Assembly (NCBI RefSeq): GCF_947494875.1 | Contig: NZ_CANLWM010000006.1 | Coordinates: forward strand, 186,001 to 250,000 | Direction of reading: 5' to 3' | Length of the DNA stretch: 64,000 nt | Origin: an uncultured Williamsia sp. | GTDB taxonomy: Bacteria; Actinomycetota; Actinomycetes; Mycobacteriales; Mycobacteriaceae | Notes under the pieces: model-generated | Databases searched by the model: none | What the model was told of the DNA's origin: nothing | Seen by the model: only the letters and a program-made list of their open reading frames with translations | Program-made: the position numbers and the translations under genes | Part shown: positions 14,648 through 23,175 of the stretch, piece after piece | Layout of the letters: each line of letters begins with the position of its first letter | Numbering within the stretch: the stretch's first letter is position 1

Positions 14648-16575
14648 GCAGCCCGGCCGGTGGGATGCCGGGGGAGAAGGCGCGGTCGTTCCGGCCGTCC
14701 GTGCGGCGCCTCCTCACGCTCCTCGCGCGTCGCCGGATGTCGCTGGTGGTCGTCGTCGCGTGCACCGTCGGATCGGTTGTCCTCAGCGCGATCTCGCCGC
14801 GGATCCTCGGTCACGCCACCGACATCATCTTCGCGGGCGTCATCGGGGCGCAGCTGCCGTCGGGGATCACGAAGGCGCAGGCGGTCGAGGGCCTGCGCGA
14901 GCGTGGTCAGAGCACCTTCGCCGACCTCGTCGCCTCGACCGATCTGACCCCCGGCGTCGGCGTCGACTTCAGCGCGCTCGGCCGCACGCTGACCCTCGTG
15001 CTCGCCCTGTACGTGGTCTCGGCGATCCTGGCGTGGGCGATGGGCCTGCTGCTCAACGTGACCGTGCAGCAGACGGTCCGGGAACTCCGCGCCGACGTCG
15101 AGGACAAGATCCACCGACTGCCGCTGGCGTACTTCGACCGCACGCCGCGCGGGGAACTGCTCTCCCGCGTCACCAACGACATCGACAACCTCGCGCAGTC
15201 GATGCAGCAGACCATCTCACAGCTGCTGAACTCCGTGCTGACGGTGGTCGCGGTGCTGGTCGTCATGGTCGTCATCTCGCCGCTGCTGTCGCTGATCGCC
15301 CTGGCCACCGTGCCGCTCGCGGTCCTCGCGACGGCGCTGGTCGCCAAGCGGTCCAAGCCGCACTTCCTGGCGCAGTGGAAGAACACCGGTCGGCTCAACG
15401 CACAGGTGGAGGAGGCCTTCACCGGCCACGAGGTCATCACGCTGTTCGGTCGCCGCGAGGAGGTGCAGCAGCGCTTCGACGAGCGCAACGAGACCCTCTA
15501 CGCCGCGAGCTGGAAAGCCCAGTTCATCAGCGGGATCATCATGCCCGCGATCATGTTCCTCGGGAACCTCAACTACGTCGCGATCGCCGTCGTGGGCGGG
15601 CTGCGCGTCGCGTCGGGGTCGTTGAGTCTCGGCGAGGTGCAGGCCTTCGTGCAGTACTCGCGTCAGTTCACCCAGCCGCTGACGCAGATCGGGTCGATGT
15701 TCAACCTGATGCAGAGCGGTGTCGCATCGGCCGAGCGCATCTTCGACATCCTCGACGAGGAGATCGAGACCCCCGACCCGGCGTCGCCCGCCACACCGCG
15801 CGCCGACGGCCGCGGTGCGGTCTCGTTCACGGACGTCGACTTCCGCTACCGCGAGGACCAGCCGCTCATCACCCAGCTGTCGCTGGCCGCCCAGCCGGGG
15901 AACATGGTGGCGATCGTCGGGCCGACGGGCGCGGGCAAGACCACTGTCGTCAACCTGCTCATGCGGTTCTACGACATCCACTCCGGGTCCATCGAACTCG
16001 ACGGCGTGGAGACGCGGACGATGACACGGGCCGACCTGCGTGCGCGCACCGGCATGGTGCTGCAGGACTCGTGGCTGTTCGGCGGCACCATCTGGGACAA
16101 CATCGCCTACGGCGACCCCACCGCGAGCCGGGAGGCGGTCCTCGAGGCTGCGCGGGCGGGCCACGTCGACCGGCTGGTCGCGACCCTGCCCGACGGGTAC
16201 GACACCGTCATCGACGAGGAGGGCGGCGGCGTCAGCGCCGGCGAGAAACAGCTCATCACCATCGCGCGGGCGTTCCTCGCCCGGCCGCGACTGCTCATCC
16301 TCGACGAGGCGACGAGTTCCGTCGACACCCGCACCGAGCTGCTCATCCAGAAGGCGATGGTCGCGCTCCGGGCCGACCGCACGAGTTTCGTGATCGCACA
16401 CCGACTCTCGACCGTGCGCGACGCCGACCTGATCCTCGTCATGGAGTCCGGGCGGATCGTCGAACAGGGCACCCACGACGAGCTCCTGGATGCGCGGGGC
16501 GCCTACCACCGGCTCTACACCAGCCAGTTCACCGGTCCCGTCGACGACCTCGACACCACCGTCGCCGCGCGCTGA
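14644..16575 (+). CDS. Heterodimeric ABC exporter half-transporter, catalytic subunit
   Basis: Half-transporter of 643 residues, partner of the preceding gene (GTGA overlap; ATG 14665 is an alternative start). Transmembrane region about 25-360, with an extracytoplasmic insertion near residues 55-110. Nucleotide-binding domain about 395-630: Walker A GPTGAGKTT, canonical Walker B with Glu (LLILDEATSSVD) and switch His (VIAHRLST), but a deviant signature VSAGEKQLITIARA. Its own Walker/Glu/His pair with the first subunit's SGGQ to make the one active site. The degenerate site combines the deviant parts. This is the asymmetry of TM287/288- and TmrAB-type exporters. Confidence 0.93.
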   Translation: MSSPAGGMPGEKARSFRPSVRRLLTLLARRRMSLVVVVACTVGSVVLSAISPRILGHATDIIFAGVIGAQLPSGITKAQAVEGLRERGQSTFADLVASTDLTPGVGVDFSALGRTLTLVLALYVVSAILAWAMGLLLNVTVQQTVRELRADVEDKIHRLPLAYFDRTPRGELLSRVTNDIDNLAQSMQQTISQLLNSVLTVVAVLVVMVVISPLLSLIALATVPLAVLATALVAKRSKPHFLAQWKNTGRLNAQVEEAFTGHEVITLFGRREEVQQRFDERNETLYAASWKAQFISGIIMPAIMFLGNLNYVAIAVVGGLRVASGSLSLGEVQAFVQYSRQFTQPLTQIGSMFNLMQSGVASAERIFDILDEEIETPDPASPATPRADGRGAVSFTDVDFRYREDQPLITQLSLAAQPGNMVAIVGPTGAGKTTVVNLLMRFYDIHSGSIELDGVETRTMTRADLRARTGMVLQDSWLFGGTIWDNIAYGDPTASREAVLEAARAGHVDRLVATLPDGYDTVIDEEGGGVSAGEKQLITIARAFLARPRLLILDEATSSVDTRTELLIQKAMVALRADRTSFVIAHRLSTVRDADLILVMESGRIVEQGTHDELLDARGAYHRLYTSQFTGPVDDLDTTVAAR

Positions 16576-16590
16576 GCCGGGACGCCCCGC

Positions 16591-18156
16591 TCAAGCGTGG
16601 ACGGAGCCGGGCAGGCCGGCGATCACCGGGATGACCGCGTGCACCACAGCGTGGCGGCGGTCCTCGACGGTCACCGTGAACGAGTCCCCGTCGACGAGGG
16701 GTGCCGCCGGCACGTACACGAAGTTGCCGCTCTCGGACACGGTGACCGTTCCCCGCGACGGCGCCGCCGCGAGCGTGAACCGACAGGGGTTCGCGTCGTC
16801 GGCGACGATCGTCCCGTAGAGCGGACCCCCGACGGCGGTGATACCCGCGGCCGTCGTGACATAGCCGCGGCCGTCGGGTCCGGCGAGGACATGTCGGGCG
16901 AACTCGCCGGTGACGGCGGCCGAGGTCACCGCGCCGGTCTCGGTGTCGACGATGCGCACGCAGTCGTCGAAGGCGGCGGCGACGAGGACCCACCGACCGT
17001 CGGGCGTGACCGCGACACCGGTGTGGAACGTCTCCAGCGGGGTGGTCGCGACGACGGCCATGGACGAGAGATCGACCGTCATCAACGAGCGGGTGCCGTC
17101 TTCGACGAAGTGCGCGCGAGTCCCGTCGGGGGAGACGACGACGTCGAACACGAAGCCGTCGGCGCGGAACGTGCCGTTCCTCCGCGGGTCGTGCAGCGGC
17201 GAGCGCACCACGTGCAGGAGGGCGTCGGTGGCCGACTCGTCGAGCACGAGCGCCGTGCGGGAGTCGGCGGTGAGGACGAGCGCGCGGGGCCGTCCGCACC
17301 CGCTGATGCGGGCCAGGATCGCGTGGTCGGTCACGTCGACGGTGACGAGGTCACCGGTGTCGGTGGCGACGACCACCGCGCGGCCGTCGACGGCGGCGAT
17401 CGCACGGGGACTCGGCAGGCCGATGGCGTCGACGACCTCGAGGGCGGCGACGTCGACGACCTCGACGAGATTCAGTTCGGGCAGTGTCACGTAGAGACGC
17501 CCGGTGGAGCGGTCGAGGGCGAGGTCGGAGGGTCGACCGATGAGGGCGACGGTGCCGACGACGGTCATGGTCTCGGTGTCGATCGCGACGACGCTCGCGG
17601 CGGTGGCGCTGACCGTGTAGAGGCGGGTGCCGTCGGCCGACAGGGTCAGACCGCACGGGTGCTCGTCGACCGCGACGTCCGTCGACCCCATCGAGTTCGC
17701 CGTGTAGGCGACCGGCCAGGGATGGCCGGCCGCGGCGACGACCGGCGCGATCGCGACGGCGGTCTGCCGACCACGGTCGTCGGCGACGGCGGACCGGAAG
17801 GTGTCGGTGACGGGCACCCGGGCGGACGCACGGAGCCGTTCGGCGGTGCGGGGAAGGTACGAGAAGGTGCCGTCGGCGGAGACGGTGACCGTGCCGCGAT
17901 GGGGCGGCGAGGTGACCGTCAACGTGTCGTGTGCCTCCGGGGCGGTCGTGATGCGCCCGTGCACACCACCGTCGCCCGGCGCACGACGTGCCGTCGGCAC
18001 GGGCGCGCGGTGGCGGCGCAGGCCACCCCAGCGGGGGCGGATCGGCGCCACGACCACACGAGACGGTGCCACCACAGACGCGCTGACCAGGGCATATGTT
18101 GTCGGTTTGGTGCGTGAGGGGACCAGGTCACCGACAGTGACCACCTCGTCGTGCAT
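16591..18156 (-). CDS. YVTN-type beta-propeller protein flanked by two Ig/cadherin-like repeats
   Basis: Protein of 521 residues. A seven-bladed YncE/YVTN-type propeller covers about residues 150-440, with blade motifs such as HPCGLTLSADGTRLYTVSAT, GRPSDLALDRSTGRLYVTL and DVVVSPDGTRAHFVEDG. It is bracketed by two related short repeats, TSPPHRGTVTVSADGTFSYL (about 82-101) and the matching AAAPSRGTVTVSESGNFVYV near residue 465, of the type found in tandem-repeat adhesins. The N-terminus (MHDEVVTVGDLV) has no obvious signal peptide, although such proteins are normally exported. The start at 18156 follows GGAAGGCGAG. The role is probably surface binding; the ligand is unknown. Confidence 0.75.
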   Translation of the reverse strand: MHDEVVTVGDLVPSRTKPTTYALVSASVVAPSRVVVAPIRPRWGGLRRHRAPVPTARRAPGDGGVHGRITTAPEAHDTLTVTSPPHRGTVTVSADGTFSYLPRTAERLRASARVPVTDTFRSAVADDRGRQTAVAIAPVVAAAGHPWPVAYTANSMGSTDVAVDEHPCGLTLSADGTRLYTVSATAASVVAIDTETMTVVGTVALIGRPSDLALDRSTGRLYVTLPELNLVEVVDVAALEVVDAIGLPSPRAIAAVDGRAVVVATDTGDLVTVDVTDHAILARISGCGRPRALVLTADSRTALVLDESATDALLHVVRSPLHDPRRNGTFRADGFVFDVVVSPDGTRAHFVEDGTRSLMTVDLSSMAVVATTPLETFHTGVAVTPDGRWVLVAAAFDDCVRIVDTETGAVTSAAVTGEFARHVLAGPDGRGYVTTAAGITAVGGPLYGTIVADDANPCRFTLAAAPSRGTVTVSESGNFVYVPAAPLVDGDSFTVTVEDRRHAVVHAVIPVIAGLPGSVHA

Positions 18157-18210
18157 GGGGCTCGCCTTCCGACTCGAACACGTCAGGTGAGCGAACCGCG
18201 TCGTTCATCT

Positions 18211-18228
18211 GTCAGGTCTCATCCTGAC
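18211..18228. promoter_or_regulatory. Inverted repeat between divergent propeller and parA genes
   Basis: GTCAGG-TCTCAT-CCTGAC is a perfect 6-bp stem in the 227-nt divergent intergenic region. A second small palindrome GATTC-A-GAATC lies at 18255-18265. Either may be an operator. No regulator gene is adjacent. Confidence 0.3.
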
Positions 18229-18371
18229 ACAGAATTCACTCAGATTCCGCACAGGATTCAGAATCGGTGAGAAGTCCTATGTCGTTGTGGGGGAGAACAT
18301 TTCGCCGACGTAAAAAGTTCAGTAGGTAACCAACTCCGAGTTTGCTGTAGTGGACCTCTGGACAGGTCTCT

Positions 18372-18377
18372 TAGGCT
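18372..18377 (+). promoter_or_regulatory. -10 element TAGGCT of a leaderless start
   Basis: TAGGCT ends 6 nt before GTG 18384, with no Shine-Dalgarno sequence. It fixes the start of the ParA-like gene. Confidence 0.45.
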
Positions 18378-18383
18378 CGTCCG

Positions 18384-19259
18384 GTGCCCGCCGTCATCGC
18401 GACGCTGAACCTCAAAGGCGGGGTCGGGAAGACCACCGTGACCGCCGGCCTCGGTGAGTTCCTCGCGGGCGAGTTCGGACGGCGGGTGCTGCTCGTCGAC
18501 CTCGACAGCCAGATGAACCTGACCGCGGTGATGATCGGGCCGGATCGGTGGATGGGGCTCAACAGCCGCGGCGCGACGCTCGCGGCGCTGTTCGCCGACG
18601 CCGTCGACGGGACCAGCACATTCCGCCTGGCCGACGCGCTGCAGCGTGACGTGTCGACGGTGTCCGGTGTCACCGGCGTCGACCTGATGCCGTCGTCGCT
18701 CGACCTCATCGAGCTGGCCGAGGAGCTCAGTGCGCTGCGGGTGCGCCGCGACGACACCCTGGCCGCCGTCGGGATCCTGGGCGACGCGCTCGCGCCCGTC
18801 CTCGGCGACTACGACATCGTGCTGCTCGACTGCCCGCCGTCGATGGGTCCGATGACGCTGAACGGCCTGGCGATGTCGCACGGTTACCTGGTGCCGACGA
18901 TCCCCGATGTGTTGTCCACATACGGGATCGGACAGGTGCAGACCCAGATCGCGCGGTTCGCCGCGGAGCTCGGGCGCCCGATCGTCGAACTGGGGGTGGT
19001 GGTGAGCAAGTACCGTGCGAACGCCTCGGTGCACCGCGAGACGGTGATGCGCCTACGCCGGGATCCGACCATCGCCCACGTTCTGCCGGGCTACCTCGGC
19101 GAGTCCAACGCCATCGCCGCTGCGGCCCGCTTCGATGTCTGGCCCTCGTTACGGGCGCGGTACGGCGCGCGCGGCCAGTTCGAGCAGTTCCGCGAACTCG
19201 CCCGGACGGTCCTCGTCGAGATCGACGCCAAGCTCAGCGGGGTATCGCGGCGACGGTGA
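18384..19259 (+). CDS. ParA-family ATPase without a neighbouring ParB
   Basis: Deviant Walker-type ATPase of 291 residues. Walker A is LKGGVGKTT near residue 10, preceded by VIATLN as in ParA/Soj. LLVDLDSQMNLT is the A' motif and VLLDCPPSMGPMTLNGL is Walker B. Proteins of this family position DNA or protein cargo by dimerising with ATP on the nucleoid. No ParB, parS-like cluster or partner lies next to it, so it is an orphan. It may place a non-chromosomal cargo or be a remnant of an element. The GTG start is leaderless. A helical C-terminal tail (about 255-291) could be the cargo- or membrane-binding part. Confidence 0.85.
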   Translation: MPAVIATLNLKGGVGKTTVTAGLGEFLAGEFGRRVLLVDLDSQMNLTAVMIGPDRWMGLNSRGATLAALFADAVDGTSTFRLADALQRDVSTVSGVTGVDLMPSSLDLIELAEELSALRVRRDDTLAAVGILGDALAPVLGDYDIVLLDCPPSMGPMTLNGLAMSHGYLVPTIPDVLSTYGIGQVQTQIARFAAELGRPIVELGVVVSKYRANASVHRETVMRLRRDPTIAHVLPGYLGESNAIAAAARFDVWPSLRARYGARGQFEQFRELARTVLVEIDAKLSGVSRRR

Positions 19260-19416
19260 CCACTCGCGCGTGCGCGATCGCGCGAAACGCGCCGCGATCT
19301 GCGCGGCGAGAAGTATCTTCACGATCACGAGCCGGTACGTCAGCATCATGCGAGAAGGAATCGGGAAGCGCGACACGGGTGACGGCGTGGAGGCCACGGC
19401 GCCGCGACACCACGAC

Positions 19417-19434
19417 GACTGACTCGCGTCAGTC
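19417..19434 (+). terminator. Hairpin after the parA-like gene
   Basis: GACTGAC-TCGC-GTCAGTC is a perfect 7-bp stem about 160 nt downstream of the ParA stop and 72 nt before the next gene. It lacks a U-tract, so terminator or operator are both possible. Confidence 0.4.
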
Positions 19435-19506
19435 ACATCGTCTGTCCGGCAACCGATTCGCCGTCCTCATGATCGGGGCCCGTCGGTTGGCCGGGGAAAG
19501 GTCGCC

Positions 19507-20130
19507 ATGACCGCCACCAGCCCGTCCGCCCAGTCCGGCGCAGCGCGCCTGTCCCGGATCACCAACAACCCCGTCGTCGGCTTCGCGCCGTGGATCGCGT
19601 TCTGGATCATCGCCTCCGGGCCGAGCACCTGGCTGCACGGCGCGATCGCGGCACTCGTCATCGCGCTGATCCTGCTCATCCCCGACGTCGCGCGACGCTC
19701 GCCGAAGATCCTCGACATGGGCACCATCGCGTTCTTCGTCGCCCTCGTGATCGCCGGGATCGCCCTGAACGCCCGCGACGGCGACTGGCTCGACCGGTAC
19801 TCCAACCCCATCTCCACCGGTGTCCTCGCGGTCATCGCGCTCGGCTCGTTGGCGTTCGTGCCGTTCACCGAGCAGTACGCCCGCCAGGACACCCCGCGCG
19901 AGGTGTGGAACACGCCGGTCTTCAAGAAGATCAACCGTGTGCTCACCCTCATGTGGGGCGTCGTCTTCGTCATCAGCGCGATCTGCGGGCTCATCGCCAT
20001 CTGGGCGCCGTCGACCAACGACTGGACGCAATGGGTCATCCCCATCGTGCTGCTCGTCGGGGCCATCAAGTTCACCGGCAGCTACCCCGACAGGGTCACG
20101 GCGAACCTGCCCGACCGCACCGTCGCATGA
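19507..20130 (+). CDS. Six-helix membrane protein preceding a carotenoid oxygenase
   Basis: Protein of 207 residues with about six hydrophobic segments (near residues 22-38, 43-60, 73-88, 102-120, 148-168 and 178-193) and no soluble domain. Charged loops include ARRSPK and EQYARQDTPREVWNTPVFKK. I do not recognise the family beyond a small actinobacterial membrane protein. Its stop overlaps the ATG of the carotenoid oxygenase (ATGA), which implies coupled expression and a possible role in the same membrane-lipid or isoprenoid pathway. ATG 19507 has GGGGAAAGG upstream as Shine-Dalgarno. Confidence 0.78.
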   Translation: MTATSPSAQSGAARLSRITNNPVVGFAPWIAFWIIASGPSTWLHGAIAALVIALILLIPDVARRSPKILDMGTIAFFVALVIAGIALNARDGDWLDRYSNPISTGVLAVIALGSLAFVPFTEQYARQDTPREVWNTPVFKKINRVLTLMWGVVFVISAICGLIAIWAPSTNDWTQWVIPIVLLVGAIKFTGSYPDRVTANLPDRTVA

Positions 20131-21545
20131 CGGCACCCGCGGGGGTTCCGCCGCGTCCCGCGCCGGTGGACCTCGCCCGGCACGTCCACCTGCGCGGGGT
20201 CTTCGAACCCCAGCGCACCGAGATCGACGTCGCGGGACTGGCGGTGGCGGGGGAGATCCCTCGCGGGCTGCGCGGCACCTACCTGCGCAACGGGCCCAAC
20301 CCCCGGTTCGACCCGATCGGCAGCTACCTCTATCCGCTCGACGGGGACGCGATGGTGCATCGCATCGAGCTCGCCGACGGGTCCGCGCGCTACACCAACC
20401 GATTCGTCCGGACCCCGATGGTGGTGGCCGAGGAGGCGGCGGGCCACGCGATCTGGTCGGGCATCACCGACGGGTACACGCCGTCGGCGGCTGAGGTGGG
20501 GGCCGACCTCGCCGGCACGATGCGACACCTCCCGGACATCAACATCGTTCGGCACGGTGGGCGTCTGCTCGCGATGGCCGAGGGGGACCAGCCCTACCGA
20601 CTCGACCCGGGCGATCTCGCCACCCTCGGGCGTGACCCGTGCGACGGCGCGATGGCCGTCGGCAGCACCGCCCACCCGAAGATCGATCCGGCCACCGGCG
20701 AGATGGTGCTGTTCACCTACGCGCTGGAGGCGCCGTTCCTCACGTGGTCGACCGTCGCGCCCGACGGACGCGCCACCCGCGAGCCCACTCCGATCGATGG
20801 TCTCGCCGAGCCGTTGATGATCCACGACATGGCGCTGACCAGCCGATACATCGTGCTGTTCGCGTGCCCGCTGGTCTTCGACATCGCCGCCGTGATGACC
20901 GGCGGGTCGCTGCTGGACTGGCGGCCCGAGTCCGGCACCCGCATCGCACTCGTCCCGCGGGACGGTGGCCCGGTGCGATGGCTGAGCGACGAGGCGTTCT
21001 GGGTGTGGCACGTCGCCAATGCCTACGACGAACCCTCGGGTGAGGTCGTGGTCGACTACGTCGAGTGGCGGTATCCCGGCGGCCTCGCCGCGGTGTCCAC
21101 ACCCAACGCCGGCCGCCTCGTCCGTGCGCGTCTCGATCCCGCGGGCCGCGTCGACCGGACCGTCGTCGCGGACCGGTCGATGGAGTTCCCGCGTGTGGAC
21201 GACAGGTCGCTCACGACGGAGCACCGTCACGTGGCGACCGTCGGCCTGGGGCGCGGGCCCGATCCGACGGACACGCTGCTGTTCCACGATCTGCACACCG
21301 GTACGGAGACCGAGTGGGACCCAGGGCTGTCGATGGGGGAACCGGTGTACATCCCGCACGACGACGGCGACCTCTGGGGTGTGATCGCCACCGACCCAAC
21401 GGATCTGACGTCGGCGTTCCATCTTGTCGCCGTGGCCGACCCGGGAGGAGGGCCGATCGCCAGCATCGCACTGCCGCAACGGGTCCCGGCCGGACTGCAC
21501 GGCGCGTGGCTGCCCGATGTCGGGATGGACGCCGCGCGAGGGTGA
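20127..21545 (+). CDS. Carotenoid cleavage oxygenase (RPE65 family)
   Basis: Non-haem iron dioxygenase of 472 residues that splits a double bond of carotenoids, stilbenes or similar polyenes. The N-terminal hallmark LRGTYLRNGPNPRFDP is present. The four iron-ligand His residues can be placed in GSTAHPKIDP, LMIHDMALTSRY, WVWHVANAYDE and the C-terminal GLHGAWLP. Length and order are standard for bacterial family members. The start overlaps the stop of the membrane-protein gene. No carotenoid-synthesis genes lie nearby, so the substrate is open. Confidence 0.92.
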   Translation: MTAPAGVPPRPAPVDLARHVHLRGVFEPQRTEIDVAGLAVAGEIPRGLRGTYLRNGPNPRFDPIGSYLYPLDGDAMVHRIELADGSARYTNRFVRTPMVVAEEAAGHAIWSGITDGYTPSAAEVGADLAGTMRHLPDINIVRHGGRLLAMAEGDQPYRLDPGDLATLGRDPCDGAMAVGSTAHPKIDPATGEMVLFTYALEAPFLTWSTVAPDGRATREPTPIDGLAEPLMIHDMALTSRYIVLFACPLVFDIAAVMTGGSLLDWRPESGTRIALVPRDGGPVRWLSDEAFWVWHVANAYDEPSGEVVVDYVEWRYPGGLAAVSTPNAGRLVRARLDPAGRVDRTVVADRSMEFPRVDDRSLTTEHRHVATVGLGRGPDPTDTLLFHDLHTGTETEWDPGLSMGEPVYIPHDDGDLWGVIATDPTDLTSAFHLVAVADPGGGPIASIALPQRVPAGLHGAWLPDVGMDAARG

Positions 21546-21641
21546 TACGCGATCGTGGCGATTTCGTCACGCGGAAACCCCCGAGACCGTGACGTCGCCG
21601 TGCGACGATCGTCCGATGACGTCGGACATGAGGAGCGCAGA

Positions 21642-22625
21642 GTGGGTGTGACGGTGGCCATCACAGGACCCACCGGCGAGATCGGGATCTCCGCCGTGAC
21701 AGCGCTCGAGGCCGACGACCGGGTGGAGCGGATCATCGGGATGGCCCGCCGCCCGTTCGACCCCTCCGAGCACGGGTGGACGAAGACCGAGTACCGACAG
21801 GGCGACATCCTCGACCGCGAGGCCGTCGACGGGCTGGTGCGCGACGCCGACGTCGTGGTGCACCTCGCGTTCATCGTCCTGGGTTCGCGCGACGAGGCCG
21901 CGCGGGTGAATCTCGCCGGCACCACGACCGTCTTCGAGGCGACGATCGCCGCCGAGCGACCGACCCGCATCGTCTACACGTCGTCGGTCGCGGCGTACGG
22001 CTACCACGACGAGAACCCGCTACCGCTCACCGAGGAGACCCCCATCCGCGGGTCGGACGAGCACTACTACTCGGCGCAGAAGGCCGAGTGTGAACTGGCG
22101 ATCGCGGATCTCGTCGAGGGCACCGACCTCGAGGTCTACACCCTGCGGCCGTGCATCGTCGCCGGTCCGAAGTCGCCGGCACTGGCCGAGTCCATGCCGT
22201 GGAACATGCTCCCCGGACCGGCAAAATTGCTGCTCAACGCCGTCCCGGGGCTGAAGATGCCGTTCCCCGACCACGGCGTGCCGGTGCAACTGGTCCACCA
22301 CGACGACGTCGCCGAGGCGATCGCGATCTGCGCGGTCGCCGAGGCGCCGCCGGGCGCCTACAACATCGCCGGTGACGGCACGGTCAGCCTCGGTGAGATC
22401 GTCGAGACGCTCGGCGGGCAACCGGTGCCGTTCCCCGCCATCGGGGTGAAGGCCGCCGCCGAGGTGGTAAAGCGGATGCCGTTCCTGCCGTCGTTCGCCG
22501 AATGGATCCACATCGGCCGGACGTCGGTCGTCATGGACACCGCCCGTGCCCGCGACGAGTTGGGGTGGACGCCGAAGCACTCCGCGCGGGAGACACTCGA
22601 CGAACTGGCGGCGTCCCGCGTCTGA
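21642..22625 (+). CDS. NAD-dependent epimerase/dehydratase (extended SDR)
   Basis: Protein of 327 residues. The N-terminal nucleotide motif is VAITGPTGEIGISAV. The SDR active site is visible as TSSVAAYG (Ser) and YYSAQKAECE (Tyr-x-x-x-Lys pattern, YSAQK). LRPCIVAGP is the downstream substrate-loop motif. Proteins of this group act on nucleotide sugars or as atypical ketoreductases on steroid or lipid substrates. GTG 21642 was chosen because AGGAGC lies 5 nt upstream; GTG codons at 21648 and 21654 are alternatives. The cofactor is probably NAD(P)H. The substrate is unknown. Confidence 0.85.
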   Translation: MGVTVAITGPTGEIGISAVTALEADDRVERIIGMARRPFDPSEHGWTKTEYRQGDILDREAVDGLVRDADVVVHLAFIVLGSRDEAARVNLAGTTTVFEATIAAERPTRIVYTSSVAAYGYHDENPLPLTEETPIRGSDEHYYSAQKAECELAIADLVEGTDLEVYTLRPCIVAGPKSPALAESMPWNMLPGPAKLLLNAVPGLKMPFPDHGVPVQLVHHDDVAEAIAICAVAEAPPGAYNIAGDGTVSLGEIVETLGGQPVPFPAIGVKAAAEVVKRMPFLPSFAEWIHIGRTSVVMDTARARDELGWTPKHSARETLDELAASRV

Positions 22626-22643
22626 CCCCGGTCAGGGGGTCAG
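22622..22643. terminator. Bidirectional hairpin terminator between convergent genes
   Basis: CTGACCCC-GGTCAG-GGGGTCAG is a perfect 8-bp stem with a 6-nt loop. It includes both stop codons of the epimerase and the Ddn-like gene. Its symmetry lets it act for both strands. Confidence 0.55.
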
Positions 22644-23048
22644 ACGGAAGATCGGGAACCGACGCCCCTCGGCGGTCTTCTCGTACTCCTTGAAGCCCGA
22701 CGACGCCGTGGTGAATCGATCCCAGGTCTGCGCCCACTCGTCGTCGCCGATCTCGGTCACCGCTACCGACACCGTCTCCACACCCCCGTCGCCCGGCTTC
22801 TCCACGTCGATCCGCGGGTGGGCGCGCAGGTTGTGCACCCACGCGGGGTCCTTGGGAGACCCGGCCGCCGACCCGACCACCAGCCACGCGTCGCCGTCGG
22901 GCAGGGCGAACAGCGGCACCTCCCGGACCTTCCCGGACTTCGCGCCGACGGTGTGCAGTATCAGCAGGTTGTCGCCGAAGCCCGCCGTCTCCACGTGGCC
23001 GTCGTTGCTGCGGAACTCGTCGATGATGGTGGCGTTGAAATCGCTCAT
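22632..23048 (-). CDS. F420-dependent nitroreductase-like oxidoreductase (Ddn/FDOR family)
   Basis: Protein of 138 residues in the split beta-barrel FDOR-A/Ddn family, which uses reduced coenzyme F420 in mycobacteria and relatives. Diagnostic segments are LLILHTVGAKSGKVREVPL, GDAWLVVGSAAGSPKDPAWV and HNLRAHPRIDVE. Together they form the F420 phosphate- and glutamate-tail-binding groove. It likely reduces quinones or other small electrophiles at the cytoplasmic side of the membrane. ATG 23048 follows AGGAGC. Confidence 0.9.
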   Translation of the reverse strand: MSDFNATIIDEFRSNDGHVETAGFGDNLLILHTVGAKSGKVREVPLFALPDGDAWLVVGSAAGSPKDPAWVHNLRAHPRIDVEKPGDGGVETVSVAVTEIGDDEWAQTWDRFTTASSGFKEYEKTAEGRRFPIFRLTP

Positions 23049-23175
23049 GGGCTGATCTTGCTCCTGACGACGGGGTCGAGGTGGCCGTTCGCGCCGGTGT
23101 CGCGTCACGTTCCCCGCCCGATCTCGTTCATCCGGATGCTCGCGGATCGCGCCGGATGGTGGTGACCCGCTCGGG

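Noticed and set aside
14760-16634. Long alternative plus-strand frame within the second ABC half-transporter
   Set aside because: Arg/His/Gly-rich out-of-frame shadow. The other frame has all ABC motifs.
18211-18265. parS-like sites next to the orphan ParA
   Set aside because: The two small inverted repeats differ in sequence and spacing and do not match the parS consensus known to me.
19348-19422. A 24-codon ORF downstream of parA
   Set aside because: It has no Shine-Dalgarno, no leaderless -10 and no recognisable sequence, so it looks like chance.
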